A DNA stretch of 64,000 nt from Tamarix chinensis (GCA_030549775.1 CM060172.1:58285523-58349522), one strand, 5' to 3'. Counted from the stretch's first letter, positions 36,920-49,358 are shown. A program made the numbers and translations. The notes: generated by a model from the letters alone, not told the origin.

Positions 36920-37195
36920 TTTTTTACTACAAAACCAAGGCATGAAATCTTCCTTGTGATGGACAGAATTTTGGGATTCTTTTTACTTCGGACAAATGGA
37001 GCAAAAAAGTAAGGCCATTAGTTCATAAATGACATATAGTCGGCAATAAAATTTTCAAATGACTTTTTTCTCGTAAAATTATTTTATCCCTAAGAATATT
37101 TTATAGATGATAATTTGTCAGTATTAAGTATCATTACCGACGACTTGCAATCATTGGTGATAAAGTAGTAGATAATTATCCTATTTTTTTGTAGC

Positions 37196-38027
37196 AAAAG
37201 TCTAAACATTTATGTTTATTTTTTTCATTTTTAAAAATTTTATGCTTAAAATTTTTATTTATTATTAATTAATATTTATCTTGTTAAATTAATTATTGGT
37301 ATGATTATTAGTGTTGTTATTAATTATTATTCTTATGAATTATTAGTTATTAATATTACTATTATGAAATTAACAATAATATTAAGTGTTATAATTATGA
37401 ATTGTTGTTGTTTTTATTATCTTAATGAAGATTACAATTATTATTTATTTATTTATTATTATTAGTTTTATTACTAAATTAACATAAATATTATTTATAT
37501 TTTAAAATTAATCAAGATATTATTAGTAAATTAATTATTTTTTTATTAACAAGTATCATTATGATAAGTAGTTAATATTATTATTGTATTAATATTAATA
37601 TTATGGATTATTATTGTTGTTGTTATTGTTAAATTAATTATTTTTATTATTATTTATTACCGTTAATAGTATTGTCTTCAATTATTATTAATTATTATTA
37701 ATAATATTCTTATGAAATTAATATTAATATTAATATTAATATTAATATGTTTTATTATTTTTCATTATTTTAATCTTTATATTATCAAAGTGATTGTTAT
37801 TAATAATAAGTATAGATATTATTAAATTAATTATTATTAATATCTATCATAATAATAAATAAACATATTATTATAAATATTTTTCAATAATAATTTTTCG
37901 TATTATTAAATTAAAATTATTAAGTATTATAATATTTTAATTTGATCATATTTATTTAATCTAATGTTATAAACAGTAAAAATTAGCCAATGGAATAGGG
38001 TGCAATGGAGGTCATTTCACTATTAGG
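37196..38027. other. Very AT-rich spacer (TTATTA-type)
   Basis: Almost only A and T, built from ATTATT, TTAATATTAATATT and similar low-complexity runs. No gene or element end was seen. Confidence 0.6.
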
Positions 38028-38154
38028 TTGTTTGGAGTTATTTATTAAAAGTAGCTATTTATGTTGATTACTTATTTTAGAAATTTCTTAGGCTAAAAAT
38101 TTTCTAAATAAATAATTTTCATGGAAAACTACTTTTTATAAGTAGCTCCAGACA
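38028..38154. mobile_element. Foldback MITE, about 127 bp
   Basis: The left arm TTGTTTGGAGTTATTTATT then AAAAGTAGC is a near-complete inverse of the right arm GCTACT-type ACTTTTTATAAGTAGCTCCA then GACA, with about four mismatches over 28 bases. The centre is AT-rich and non-coding. The TTTGGAG...AAAAGTAG arms look like common plant MITEs. The target duplication could not be settled. Confidence 0.55.
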
Positions 38155-39700
38155 TGGACTATATCATCAGTTTATTGATTTTGTATTCTAGTGGGGTAAA
38201 TGATGACCATTAGAACATAAAATTGAGTGCTCGTTTGATATGATAATAATATGAGTGAAAAAATTATCTATTTTATATATAATGATTGAAATTAAATATT
38301 AATTTTTAAATGAATATTTATTTTAAATCTTCATTTGATCTAAAATAAATATTTTATTAAGAATATTTTTTTATTTTTAAATACTTAATATAAAATAGGT
38401 AAAAAAAAATTACATCTTATTATTCCATGCCAGGCAAGCCCTACATTGGGGCCGCTTCATTTTTATTTTTTTATAATGACTGCTTCGAATTCTACACTAT
38501 CAACCTCAGTGACTCCGAGTGCTCCAAGGTCCAAGCAATATGCAAGGCTGCCCAGCATCAAGGAAGGCAATGTCGGGCCTACCTCAGCCTAAGTACAAGA
38601 GCCCAAAATGAAGTGGGTTGACCTGGTTTAAAGGTGCTTGGACATAAGGACCGCATGCTTTGTGTGTGTGTGTGTGTTTTTCCCCTGATAAGGATGTTGT
38701 TTGCTGCAGTATTTTCTGAGGCCCAACTCTACATCCCTTTTCGGTTTTTCGATCTTACACCAACTTTAATGGCTAACTTTTGACGCCCCGGCCTGGCCTC
38801 CAACCTCCACCAAACATGCCCAAAATATAAAGCTCAGGCTGTGGCGTTGTTGTAGTTAGTTGTAGATGTAATCCCCGTTTGAGGACGGAGAGAAAAGGGG
38901 CATCTGATCAGGAAAATGAAATAAAATAAAGTGTGATATTTTACGATTTTAACATTTTAATAGTAAATTTATTGAAAAAGTATATTTAAAAGTATAAATA
39001 ATTTGGCTTTATTTATAAATATTTTTAAAATTTCCATAAATATCTAAATATTTAGATTTTATTCTTATTAAGATATAAATATTTTAACAATAAAAAAAAT
39101 TACGATACAAAGGTTTATACTTTATTTTTTTAAGACATAAAAATAAAAATAATCATAATCATAATTACCTAAGATTTAAAATTTTAAAACATTATATCTT
39201 AATGAAAACAAAGTTTATATGTTTATATCTTTACAAAAAAAATACATTTATGTTTTTATGGGAACAACCCAAAATATTTATACGTTTAAATGCATTTTTG
39301 TCTAAAGGTATATGCAAAAATTTGTACATTACCTTATTTAAGTTTATGGGTATATTGGTACTAAACTTTCACGATAACATTAAATTGGAACATTTTAATA
39401 CTGATTATGCGATTACACGAAATATTGTATAGTCAGATTTTTAGCATAGTATTTTAAATATCACACCATAAATTGACCCGGTATAATGTCCAATACGTGA
39501 TTTGACTGGTTCAATCAATTCAACCATAGTTGAACGGGAAATTGTGATGATTTGAATATTAGTCTAGTTCAATCTAATTCAACCCTTATCTAAACTAGTT
39601 CAATCCTTGTTCCATGCCTCATAACTTCCTAAACCTATTATTTTTTATGCAATTTTCCCTATTCACTCTCTCTTTACTTTGAAGCGTAGCCTTTAAACAT
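38155..39700. other. Spacer with a GC-richer unassigned island (38400-38930)
   Basis: 38155-38400 and 38935-39700 are AT-rich. 38425-38930 has clearly higher GC, a TG microsatellite at about 38660-38678 and a short open frame (38427-38621, 64 residues) with no recognisable family. Its composition differs from both sides, so it may be a captured gene fragment or the core of a decayed element. Confidence 0.4.
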
Positions 39701-39749
39701 GGTTGGGATCCTGGCATCATACCACTAAGAAAGTAACTATAAATATCAC

Positions 39750-40218
39750 TCACCTTTCTCTTTTGACTAGACCTTTGGTACTAGTACTACCATCGCTCTC
39801 ATTAACAAAACTAGGCTTATATTGGGAGGTTGGAACATCATACTTATATGGCACATTACCTTCTAAGCCATGTCTAAAGGGATTTAATACACCAAACTTA
39901 GCTTGCCACTCTAATTTTTGTTGCATAGTTTCTTTCAAGCATTCTTCCATCTTAAATCTAATATCCGGTGGTACCTTTTTACATGGGCCAAAATCATCCA
40001 TTTTCCCAACAAGTTGCATTTTTCACCCTATAAATGCCACCACCTTTAAAAACTCTTTGACAAAAGGCACAAGTAATAATTTTTTTATTTTCGTTATCAC
40101 CAATGCCCTTAGTAGCATATTTGCATGTTAGGTTGGTATTTAGTTTAGTAGCACAAAGATTCAATCCAAAGGAATGTGTTGATGGGATTTCTAAGGTTAA
40201 ATCCACATGATCTTGCAT
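39750..40218 (-). pseudogene. hAT-type BED zinc-finger transposase fragment, antisense
   Basis: The minus strand gives two overlapping frames. The first (40218 to about 40000) holds 'ITCAFCQRVFKGGGIYRVK', the start of a BED zinc finger with its CxxC pair. A frame change near 40005-40020 removes the His pair. The second frame then continues with 'CKKVPPDIRFKMEECLKE', the segment that follows the BED finger in plant hAT transposases and their domesticated relatives. The dimerisation and catalytic regions are not present downstream. It is an N-terminal fragment only, with one frameshift. A host BED-finger gene is the alternative, but the truncation argues against it. Confidence 0.75.
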
Positions 40219-40742
40219 TGAACATCTAATAACAGTATATTAAGTACACAAGTAAAATAGTACATAAGAAACTAAAATCTAACAAATTTACATAATATTT
40301 TGAAAAATAATTTTTTAGTAAATACATTATATAACTAATTATACCTAAGTACAGTAAACTATACAATTTATGCCATTAATTATTAAATAAATCATGTTAC
40401 GCATCTAAAATCTAAATTGTTAATAAGAGCATGTGATTATAATATATATAATCATATGACTAGCAACAATGTATTAGATATTAAATTGTATAGTAGATAT
40501 TATGATATATGTCTACATAGGTATAAAATATAACGGTATAATAGAAAATATTAGAGCATAGATCCACTAATCAATTAATATTATTACAACCATTAGCTTC
40601 AATTAAACTTGGATACATATTATGTTGTAATGAATTAGTGGCACAACAACATCAACGAAGCAATGCAACAAGCAAAATTTCAAATCAAGAACACAGTAAA
40701 ACATGAAATAGAAATAAAAAGCTTAACTTCAATTAGTGCTAG
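40219..40742. other. AT-rich spacer
   Basis: Nothing recognisable. It lies between the BED-finger fragment and the hAT element's target site. Confidence 0.4.
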
Positions 40743-40750
40743 TATATACC
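40743..40750 (+). repeat. hAT target-site duplication, left copy
   Basis: TATATACC here is repeated exactly at 41800-41807. Confidence 0.8.
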
Positions 40751-41799
40751 TATTGGAAAAGCCAAGACTTCCGCATGGTGTCCCAAGACACCACAAAACA
40801 TTGGCCAAGGGCATTGGATATTATTGACATAGTAGGTATTTGATATATATTGTTTGAGGAGCACACTATATAAAAATCATAGATGGATGGGCAATAGGTG
40901 CCCCAAGTGTCTTGTGTCATTTGGAGAAGGTTGGAGGTTCAAGTATTGATTAGTGCATTTTTTATTTTTTATTTTTGCATAGGTGCTTGCAACTATAACA
41001 AGTTAGTTCCCCCTACCACTTCTCTTGTCTCTATATACTTCCAGCTCCTTGCTCCACCTTTTAACCTCCATTTTGCGTCATTGGCTCATCGTGTTGTCCA
41101 TTAACCATCATCCAACACCCGTGCTGCTATTGTTGCTTTGTTGGTTGGCTTATTGTTGTGCCACCCATGGTCATTGTCACCTGCTGCAAATATGCACTTC
41201 AAATTCTCAATTCCTTATATAAAATTTGATATATTCTTTTACTTAAATTAGTAGTGGAAAATTAATTTAAAACTTTATGTCAATTGATAAGTTAGATATT
41301 AAATTTTTTATTGCTTTAATTATGAAAACATAAGTGATTATGAAACCCTAGTTGATTAAAGATTGATAATATTCTATTAATTGATTAACTTTCTCAATTA
41401 TTATGAAATCTTAATTCATAAATTAGTTTGTTAATTGACTGAATTATTTATCTATTTAGTTATTTTTTAGATTAGTTTGTTGTAAAATTATATCACTTAT
41501 TAAATGTGTTAGTTAATTAATTAAATTAATTCACCAATCAATTTGTTAATTGAATGAAGTGTTTAGTTATTTAGTTAATTATTAAATTAGATTGTTATAA
41601 AATTATATTACCTATTAAATTTTGTTAAATATCTTAGTTAATTTATTAAATTGTATAAATTTTTTAATCTAGGATTATGAAACCCTAATTTTTATTTGAT
41701 TCTAAAACCCTAATTTAAGTGTAATGTATTATTATTATTGATTATGCGTACTACTTTATATGGGGGTACCATAGAGCTCAAATCCTGGCTCCGCTACTG
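40751..41799. mobile_element. Non-autonomous hAT element, 1049 bp
   Basis: A perfect 8-bp duplication (TATATACC) flanks the element. The right end ATCCTGGCTCCGCTACTG is the inverse of CAGTAGCGGAGCCAGGAT, the CAGTGGCGGAGCC-type terminus of plant hAT elements. The left end, TATTGGAAAAGCCAAGACTT, is a decayed inverse of it. The interior has no transposase. The short frames at 40898-41104 and 41025-41222 show no recognisable domain. It may have been mobilised by a hAT transposase such as the one whose fragment lies 550 bp away, but no direct relation is shown. Confidence 0.75.
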
Positions 41800-42999
41800 T
41801 ATATACCTTCATGCTAAAAAGGTAGGTTCCAACCTCAGCAACTTAGGGTAGATGGAAAAATCCAAAAATGAAATCAAATAAATGTGATCTAAATATTAGA
41901 GTATAGAATGATCTGAGGAGAAGAAAAATATATAAAAATGAACAGAAAAGAAAGAATATGAAGGAAAATGTATTAGACAATGTTGGGCTAAATGCCGATT
42001 TAAGGAGAAAGGTTGAAGAATATGTCCATTCAAACTAAAAAACAAGAAAGATGAAGCAAACTCACTAGAGTCACTATTAAAGGTGGGCTCTAGAACTTGA
42101 TTGTGTCAGCATCAGCTAGGAGCTCCAATCTGCTGGTTGTTAGCATCCATCGAAGAAGGCGACAGGTTGAAGGAGGAGGTGTTATTGACTTATTTTGGTA
42201 CACAAAAAATGAAAAAAAATGTGATGTTAAAACTACAACTTTTTTTTTTGCGGGTATTAAATGACATTGGGAAGGAGATAATGTGGCAGCATTTTAAAGT
42301 GTGTTGAGTCTAGACAGTTTAACCAATTTTGGCAATATAAACTTATCAAGCCAATTTTTTTAGTTGGTTTGCTAATTCAAAATACCGAATTTTTTGTACC
42401 AAGGGAGTAAATGATATCTAGTTAGCCCAATCTGGTATTTTATTCAATGATGTGACATTGATATTGATATTGATATGGTACAATTAGGACTTACACTTAT
42501 AAATGTGGCTCTAATATATAATACATAGTTTAATGTTAATAATAAAAACCTATTACCAATGACTAATGATGTCATATTTTAATATTTGATGTTAGTGGTT
42601 CTAGATACCAAATATCTCAAGTTCAAATACCCCCTCTCAGTATTTATACATACTATGAGCATGACTGCACATATCTAGTAAATTGTAGCCACTCTTAATA
42701 ACTTCTTATAAATAAATAAATAACTATTTCATACTCTCAATTTCTTTAAGTAATACTATACGTATAACCATGTCTTTTATGTCTTGTTTGCAACTTACCA
42801 GTAAAGTGTAGATAGAACAAGATGAAACTAAAAATTATTTACATATGAAGCCAATATTTTATTAATAATATATAAATAAACCATAGAAGTTATTATTGTA
42901 AATATAATGTTTTTATTTTCTTTTCTAAATAGTCGTCGATCCTTTTTTCAAGGATACATCATGAAACAAATTAAGGCATTAACAACTATATTTGATTAA
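41800..42999. other. Spacer, nothing recognised
   Basis: 41800-41807 is the right copy of the hAT target duplication. The rest has ordinary to AT-rich composition and no convincing frame. A 68-residue open frame at 42101-42307 has no recognisable family. Confidence 0.4.
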
Positions 43000-44260
43000 G
43001 GCATCAACAACTATATTTGATTAGACTTGGACCATGAGGTTTTCAATTTGCTTGAGTTTTTAGTTTCAGGGTCAGAGGATAGTTGTTTATCATCTCTTCC
43101 AATGATAGTTCATGTGATTGTTGAGGTGGCTATGGAGCAGGTGCCATAGGTTTCTGTGGTCAAAATCTAGAGGGGTCTCATTGAGTCATCAGTCTCCCAA
43201 CTTAATTTTTGATGATTTTTCCACCCTATACTATATATGTTCGAGTATCTATATTTGATAGCATAGTAAACAAGATAATTAACTTCATCGAGTCAAAATC
43301 TTGGATTCTTACTAGACACTTTGTATCGCATAATTTGCACACATACACGCTTTCTTGAACCTACATATATGAAGGACCACTCAAACTATCCAATTTCTTT
43401 GTAATTAAATCCATCTTAACCTCTAATATTGTGATGACACCGATAGAATAAATTCTTTTATTTTTATTTTTTGTATGGAGCATGTTTAGAATGACATTTA
43501 TATGAATTGTAGGCTAATTCCTCAATAAAGTCATAAACTTGTGTTGGAGTCTTCTTTGTGTATCTAGTAGAGAGCAGATAGTAATAAATATACCATTATA
43601 AAAAGTTTGCATCTACAATCATACATGCAAACCAATATGTGGGAATTTCCTTAATATTTTATTAAATTATTTCTATACATCATATAGTGATTTTAAGTTA
43701 TTTTATATAAAAGTAATGATGTCATTTCTTAATTTAGAAATTTTTTTGGATAGAAAGAAATTAGAAAGAAAAAACTTCACCCAATCATGCCAAGTTGAAA
43801 TAGAACTTGGTGCTAGAGAAGTCAACCAACTTTTAACTTTATAATGTAATGAGAATGAAAATAATCCATGGCTAATAACATCACTAGAAATACCATTCAA
43901 TTTGAAAAATATCACATATTTCAATGAAATTAACAATATACGTATGAGGTCATCATTAGATTAGATGTGTCTTCAAGTTTGACTTAATTTTTTATATCAT
44001 TTGAATTATAGCAAGTTTGATCTTAAAATTATGCGCTTCAACTGATGGTTTTTTAATGCTTGATCCATAATCCGTTATGCTATAGATAGTATAGTCTCTT
44101 AAAGATATCCCAACTTGTGCTTGCCACTGTTATTCACCTTCAACTATTTGTTGATTTCGTTTCTTTGCAAATGTAATGAGTATCAAATGAACTCTTAGCT
44201 TTTGAAATTTTCTCTCAATCTCTAAGTCCAATGCTATCAGTTCACTATGATTACTTCTGG
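43000..44260 (-). pseudogene. Athila-like (Ty3/gypsy) gag remnant, antisense
   Basis: Reading the minus strand from about 44260, the frame opens with MTRSNHSELIALDLEIERKF, close to the usual start of Athila ORF1. It later shows AYNFKIKLAIIQM (about 44050). The best-kept block is 43936-43703: a 77-residue stretch holding FSFSLHYKVKSWLTSLAPSS, ISTWHDWVKFFLSNFF and KLRNDIITFI, which matches the Retrotrans_gag core (RLFPFSL..KAKAWL...STW...F). Next come FPHIGLHV, MQTFYNG (about 43600), a CKLC half-knuckle (about 43330) and QKPMAPAP-PPQQS (about 43130). Stops and frame changes are frequent. Protease and pol are missing below 43000. Confidence 0.8.
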
Positions 44261-44395
44261 TCATATACTAGTAACCTTCACTAATATAAGAATATCAAAT
44301 ACCAAGAAAACCAAATAAACCTGGAAAATAACATTAAAAAAAGGAAAAAAAGCCTAGATCACGATTTAAAATTCTAAGTTTTGGGTTATTAAATT

Positions 44396-44416
44396 AGTCC
44401 CCAACAATAAGGCCAA
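44396..44416 (-). promoter_or_regulatory. Decayed primer-binding site, tRNA-Asp type
   Basis: On the minus strand it reads TTGGCCTTATTGTTGGGGAC then T. That is a decayed form of the TTGGCGCCGTTGCCGGGGA site that follows the 5' LTR of Athila-type elements and pairs with tRNA-Asp. Its position upstream of the gag remnant agrees. Confidence 0.65.
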
Positions 44417-44421
44417 AAACT

Positions 44422-45300
44422 TGATAATATCCAAATATACTTATTGGTGAGTACACTGATTGTAAGTAATATAGGGCACTAAAAGTATCGAATTATTATT
44501 TCCACCAAGATAAAATAATAACTAAAAGACTTTATCACTCTAATCAACCCTAGACAATCTAAATAAAAAATAATTATCAAAAATAAAAATTATTGATAAA
44601 AACCTTTAAAATAAAAATAAATAAAATATAATGAAGATTAATTTAATTAATAAAAACTACTAAGGAGTCCAGCTTCACCTTTATGAAACTATAAAATTCA
44701 ATTAACCAATTACTTTAACTTTTTAATTGTCAACTATGTGTCAACAATAATAGATAACTAACACATTCTCTCCAGCTACACAACCTCATCACTAGTTATA
44801 TGTCCCACTATCTATAGACAAATGATTTAAATAAAGAATAATGCTTTAAAATTAATTAATTAATTATCATTCCCGAATGTTGTAGAAACTATGCAATGAT
44901 TTTTCGTAACACGTTCAATTTCTATTTATATTATTCAACTTAAAGTAGATAATTAGCTTTCATTCTCAACTCAACTTGTTAGATGCTAATTAAAAATGAT
45001 CAGTTTGATAACTAGAAACAATCAAGAACAATACCATAAAACCTATAGGGTAATTCATAAATCAATTAATCAAGTAATTAAATAATATAAAAAATGGGAT
45101 TTCATCATATCGTTGGTAAAAAGAAAATTAAAACATACCAATAATTAAAGAAAACATATTCAATTTGAATAGAAAGCTTGACTATTGCATGAATTAACAA
45201 TTTAGAAATCTTGAATATAATTAATAAAAACACTATGATTGAGAGATGGAGGCTAATTGTGTGTGTGTGTGTGTGTGTGTCTTAAAGCTCCCAAGTTTAT
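44422..45300 (-). mobile_element. Athila-like 5' LTR remnant, minus strand
   Basis: The LTR end adjoining the PBS reads ATATTATCA on the minus strand. Just inside, 'gtgtactcacca' and 'gaaataataattcgatac' resemble the 3' part of Athila/Tat LTRs. The far end of the LTR could not be located, so 45300 is arbitrary. It includes a (TG)n run at 45259-45280. Confidence 0.5.
45259..45280. repeat. (TG)n microsatellite
   Basis: Eleven uninterrupted GT units. Confidence 0.95.
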
Positions 45301-47224
45301 GATGTATTTGTAAGCATATGATTATAATTTTATTTTTGTCTAAAATTATCTAATAGGTTGGTCATAATATTTGATATTAGATTGGAAAGATTTAAGCCAA
45401 ATATTTTATGCGTCCAAAAGATTCAGTGGTTGACATGGCCTAATCGTATTCGACTTTGCTCCATTAACATTTCTCTTCCACTCTAACAACTTTTGGTATT
45501 TTAGCCAAAAATTCTTCGTCTGAGCTCAGAATGAGATGATTCAAAATGTTTTAGAAAGCTAAAGAAGATATCTATAAATTTAAAGTTTGACATTTTCCCA
45601 AATTATTAATAGATATTTCTCAACACTTTGATTATCCTTAACTATATGTTCTTGTTCTTAGCGAGCCAATCATTCTCAATCCATTGTTGCTTATATTTTT
45701 CTCTAACTCATTTCATTTCAACTTCTTTTTGTATGGTTGGATCCTAAATGATTACTTATCATCAAGCTTGACTTCTTCATTCTAGTTTCATCCACAATCA
45801 TCTTTTTAATTGAGTCCTTGTTCCATTTGGTCTCGAAATAATAAAACCTATAACATTTGGCCAAGAAACTATAACCCAACAAAAAGGCACATAAAGTATA
45901 GCATATGACATGAATTTGTATAAAATACCTATAAAAAATATTAAAAACCATGCAATAATAGCATACATCAATATGATGCAATGTTCACATGGTTTAGGAG
46001 TGCATATTCATCTTTAAGATGAACATAACGAATAAGATCTTCAACTATTGTTAAGAAAATTAGAATAACTCTAACAGTTAGTTCATCATATAAAAGCACT
46101 TATAGAAAAGAAGCATCCGATAACAGGGTTAATATCCTTTCATTTGGTAACCGTCGAATAATGATGAAAAAACTTTTAAGCAAGTGAGTAAAGGTGGGGG
46201 GGGGGAAGAAGAAGAGGACAAACATGGTGAAAGCAACCTCTGGACTTTGAAATTTCATGTCTAAGAATGAACAATTTCTTCTTTCTCTTTGTAGATGGAA
46301 TAAATAAATATGATAGAATGAATTATTTGCCTGAGCATGCTTAAACAAAAATATTAGGTATCTAGCTCTTTAACTAGCAGCTATGATAATATTTATATCT
46401 ATTGAATTAGATATCATTTTTATTTATTTGATTGGATACTTAATTTATTTAATTTTTTAATTGATTGAATTGATTATTTAATTTAAAAATAATAAAATTC
46501 TATTGATTGTTTAGATTTGTAGACCTATTCAGTTCAAACGTCAAATTAATTTATTAAATACCAAATAATATGAACAGCATGCAAGTCGGGCACAAAGGCA
46601 TATTCTCTCCTTGTCCATCGATGCTTGACTTGTGGATGTGCCCATAATTAATTACGGAAGCTCACGACATTTTTGGCTGACCTGTTCGGTGTTGACTGTC
46701 GCTCTTTATTTCTGTCAAATGTCAACCTCACTGTTTCAGTAAAACACGTGACTTAGATGGTTGGTGCAAGATCGTTAAGTATCCAGGCCGGTCCGAGTGG
46801 CGGAGAGGGACGGACATGTCATCATGTCCGTATACAGACGAACCTCAATTTCTCGTCCACACCGTCCCAAGTCCACTAAGCAGTCTCGTCAAACCCAAGT
46901 GAAGACGACCCAAATCGGTTTGGGACGTTGAACTTCGATATGAAGATTAACAATTAATATCATAAGTAATTAAACAAGTACTACGTAGTAATAGGATGCT
47001 AGGATTTTCGGTACGCGTTTTGATTTATTTGGTGGATACACCGCGTACACGCACATTGATGGAGCCATAACATCCACTCCCTCCATTTTATAAACTATAG
47101 TATTAGAATTTTAATTTTAGTTTACTCCCTGCATATTAATTATTTAATTTATTTTAATAACTTATACATTTAAAAGTAATAATTAGTATGCATTTGGATA
47201 AATATTTTCAATTTAAACAATTAT
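45301..47224. other. Spacer; 46560-47060 looks like single-copy DNA
   Basis: 45301-46560 has ordinary AT-rich sequence and no gene; a G10 run lies near 46197-46206. 46560-47060 is unlike its surroundings. It is mixed in composition, has no simple repeats, and contains CACGTG within 'aaaacacgtgactta' (about 46744) and several GTC/GAC-rich words. There is no long open frame. It could be a promoter or gene relic, but I cannot name it. Confidence 0.35.
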
Positions 47225-48478
47225 TTTTCAACCATAATTTTTTTAAAATTATATTTTTTAAATAAATTTACATTTTAAATCAGATAAAAAAATTAACAAC
47301 ACTAACCAACAACCAATAATTATTATTGTCTCAAATATATACTAAAAATTAGTTTAAATTTATATTCAAAATCTTTATCAAAAGTATTAATGATTATACA
47401 TAAATAATTAAAAAAAAGTAACTATAACAATAGAAAATGATCTTTTACTTTTTTTAAATTATTTTTTATATAAATATTTATAGTTAAAATGAAATTTTTA
47501 TTTACACAAATGCAATATAATATAATTTATTTTTACAAAAAATTAATAATAACAAAATAATTTATTTTCAAATCTGATTTTATATTATTATTTTTCATTA
47601 AATGAGTAAGGAAAATAAAATTTGATATGAAAATATATTTATTGATAACTTTTTATCAAGGAATTTAAAATTTATTAATATACACGTAAAGCTTAATATT
47701 TCTTATATAATAAAATAGAAAGGTTGATATTTTTATTTCTAAAGTAGAGATTTATTCTAAAACTTTATTAGTGTACTTACTTTTGATAAAGCAATATTTT
47801 TTTTATTTTTTTTATATTGATTTTTATATGGAAAATAAATAATTATTGTTTTAAAAAATTAAAAATAAAAGTGTCCATTTAGAAATATTATAAAACTAAA
47901 TTTTAAATTAATTTTTTTTAAAGCATGTGAATCTTTTTCTAGATTGAAAAATATTAATATTACTACTACTATTAATATTATCTTAATAATTTTGATATTA
48001 TCAATGATAACAATAATGATATCAATACTATTATTATTATTATTATTATTATTAATTGATGCATAAGCTAAACAAGTAATCCTTTAGATCAAATGTTCAC
48101 ATTTACCAACTTAAGCATCAACTCTAGGGATAAAGAGCGTGAGATTTTAAATATGTAAGACAAAACTCTTCACCTGAGTTTTAAATGTAAGAGGAGAATA
48201 AGATTCTCTAATTTTCGGTTAAGGGGGTATGTAATATGATTCAAGTGGGAGCTAATACATATATGGGGGTATGTTACGCTCCTTAAATTACAAAAATGAC
48301 TATCCTACCTTCCACGGTTGGCTAGATTACAATCCCTAATGCTAAGTTATATTACAACCAAACTATCTAGTTAAGAAAAATCAAAATCAACTCTTATAAG
48401 CTTTAGCGGATTTTGAAAATGACAACAATAAAAATATCACATGCCCAAGCCCCAAGTAAGCCGATTATGGGGACTTAC
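47225..48478. repeat. Segmental duplication copy A, left part
   Basis: Colinear with 55641-58205 (copy B), including CTCAAATATATACTAAAAA, ATGAGTAAGGAAAATAAAAT, AAAGTAGAGATTTATTCTAA and GCCCCAAGTAAG. The copies differ by many substitutions and indels. Copy A stops at 48478 because the CRM-like element inserted there; it resumes at 55452. Confidence 0.9.
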
Positions 48479-49344
48479 TGATATGAATCTTAAGAACTTA
48501 TATTTAATTAATTTTCAAAATTACTGTGAATTATTTACTTATAATTGTTTGTCTTATTTAGTGAATAAATAGGAGTGTAAATGTGTAATGCAGCATATGG
48601 ACTCTGTGGATCTTTGGATGCAGTTGCTGGAATGTGCATATTATGTATCTGAAGTGTGCAGATTATGTAATTTTTTTGTTAATTAATTGTAATCCCATAT
48701 GATGCATTCGCCGGTCGAAATTGACTAATGGAAATTAAGTCGGTTGTATAATTCGCCACCCGGTCCTTAATTTTGGACTAGATGGATTGTGGATTAATCA
48801 ATCCTTAATAGCCATGATTAGCTAAAGTGTTGTTTTTAGCTGATGGGAATTAAGTCTTAAACTTAATTTGTATTTGAGCATTTTATCTTGTGGATTAATT
48901 GGGTTGGTCGACTTAATTATGTGGCCCAAAGTAACAGCATTCAGCCCTTTCCGTTGTAAAGTTGGTCGTGTATTCGTTGGTCTGTATTGTGTATTTTGTA
49001 CATTGTTATACGGTCTGTAATACGCATATAAATAGCCTTGGAAACGTGTAATACTGGACGATCTTTTGACAGAATACATTGGCTGAATTTCTCGATTCTT
49101 CTCGCGACTTGTCTCTCTCTCTTTCGGCGATTCTCTCGCTCGCTCTTCTTCTCTGAATCTGCTCTCTCTTACTTTGATTGATCTTGATCATTCTTTCTTC
49201 ATTTTTCAGTTGCCGTTGTACAAACTGTGCCTCTGAATCTTTGGGTCTTCCCTTGGAGTTGTTCCTTAGGCTGAACCGGCGAATCGAACGTTGCGCTCGA
49301 TTAATCTTTCGATCCTTTCGAGAAACCCTAATAGGTTTCCATCA
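48479..49344 (+). repeat. 5' LTR of the CRM-like element
   Basis: Runs from TGATATGAATCTTAAGAAC to GGTTTCCATCA. A TATAAATA box lies at 49027-49034. An 8-bp tandem gain near 48575 ('gtgtaaatgtgtaa') distinguishes it from the 3' LTR. Confidence 0.95.
49027..49034 (+). promoter_or_regulatory. TATA box in 5' LTR
   Basis: TATAAATA is followed about 30-50 bp later by a CT-rich stretch, the usual layout of a plant Pol II LTR promoter. The same box is at 55129-55136 in the 3' LTR. Confidence 0.7.
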
Positions 49345-49346
49345 TT

Positions 49347-49358
49347 TGGTATCAGAGC
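49347..49358 (+). promoter_or_regulatory. Primer-binding site, initiator Met tRNA
   Basis: TGGTATCAGAGC, an exact complement of the initiator tRNA-Met 3' end, two bases after the 5' LTR. Confidence 0.95.

Larger units (their letters stand above)
36148..37195. mobile_element. CACTA-like non-autonomous element (probable)
   Basis: GCTACAAAAAAA at 36148-36159 is the exact inverse of TTTTTTTGTAGC at 37184-37195. That is the CTACAA... core of CACTA termini, with the outermost bases decayed. Subterminal-style repeats of (T)CATTGGTGATAA or variants occur at 36551-36564 (inverted), 36589-36602, about 36888 and about 37150. A GT microsatellite lies at 36895-36919. There is no open frame. I could not confirm a 3-bp target duplication. 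Confidence 0.5.

Noticed and set aside
46785..46830. tRNA-like motif (tccgagtggcggaga)
   Set aside because: Resembles a tRNA D-arm, but there is no B-box or cloverleaf downstream.
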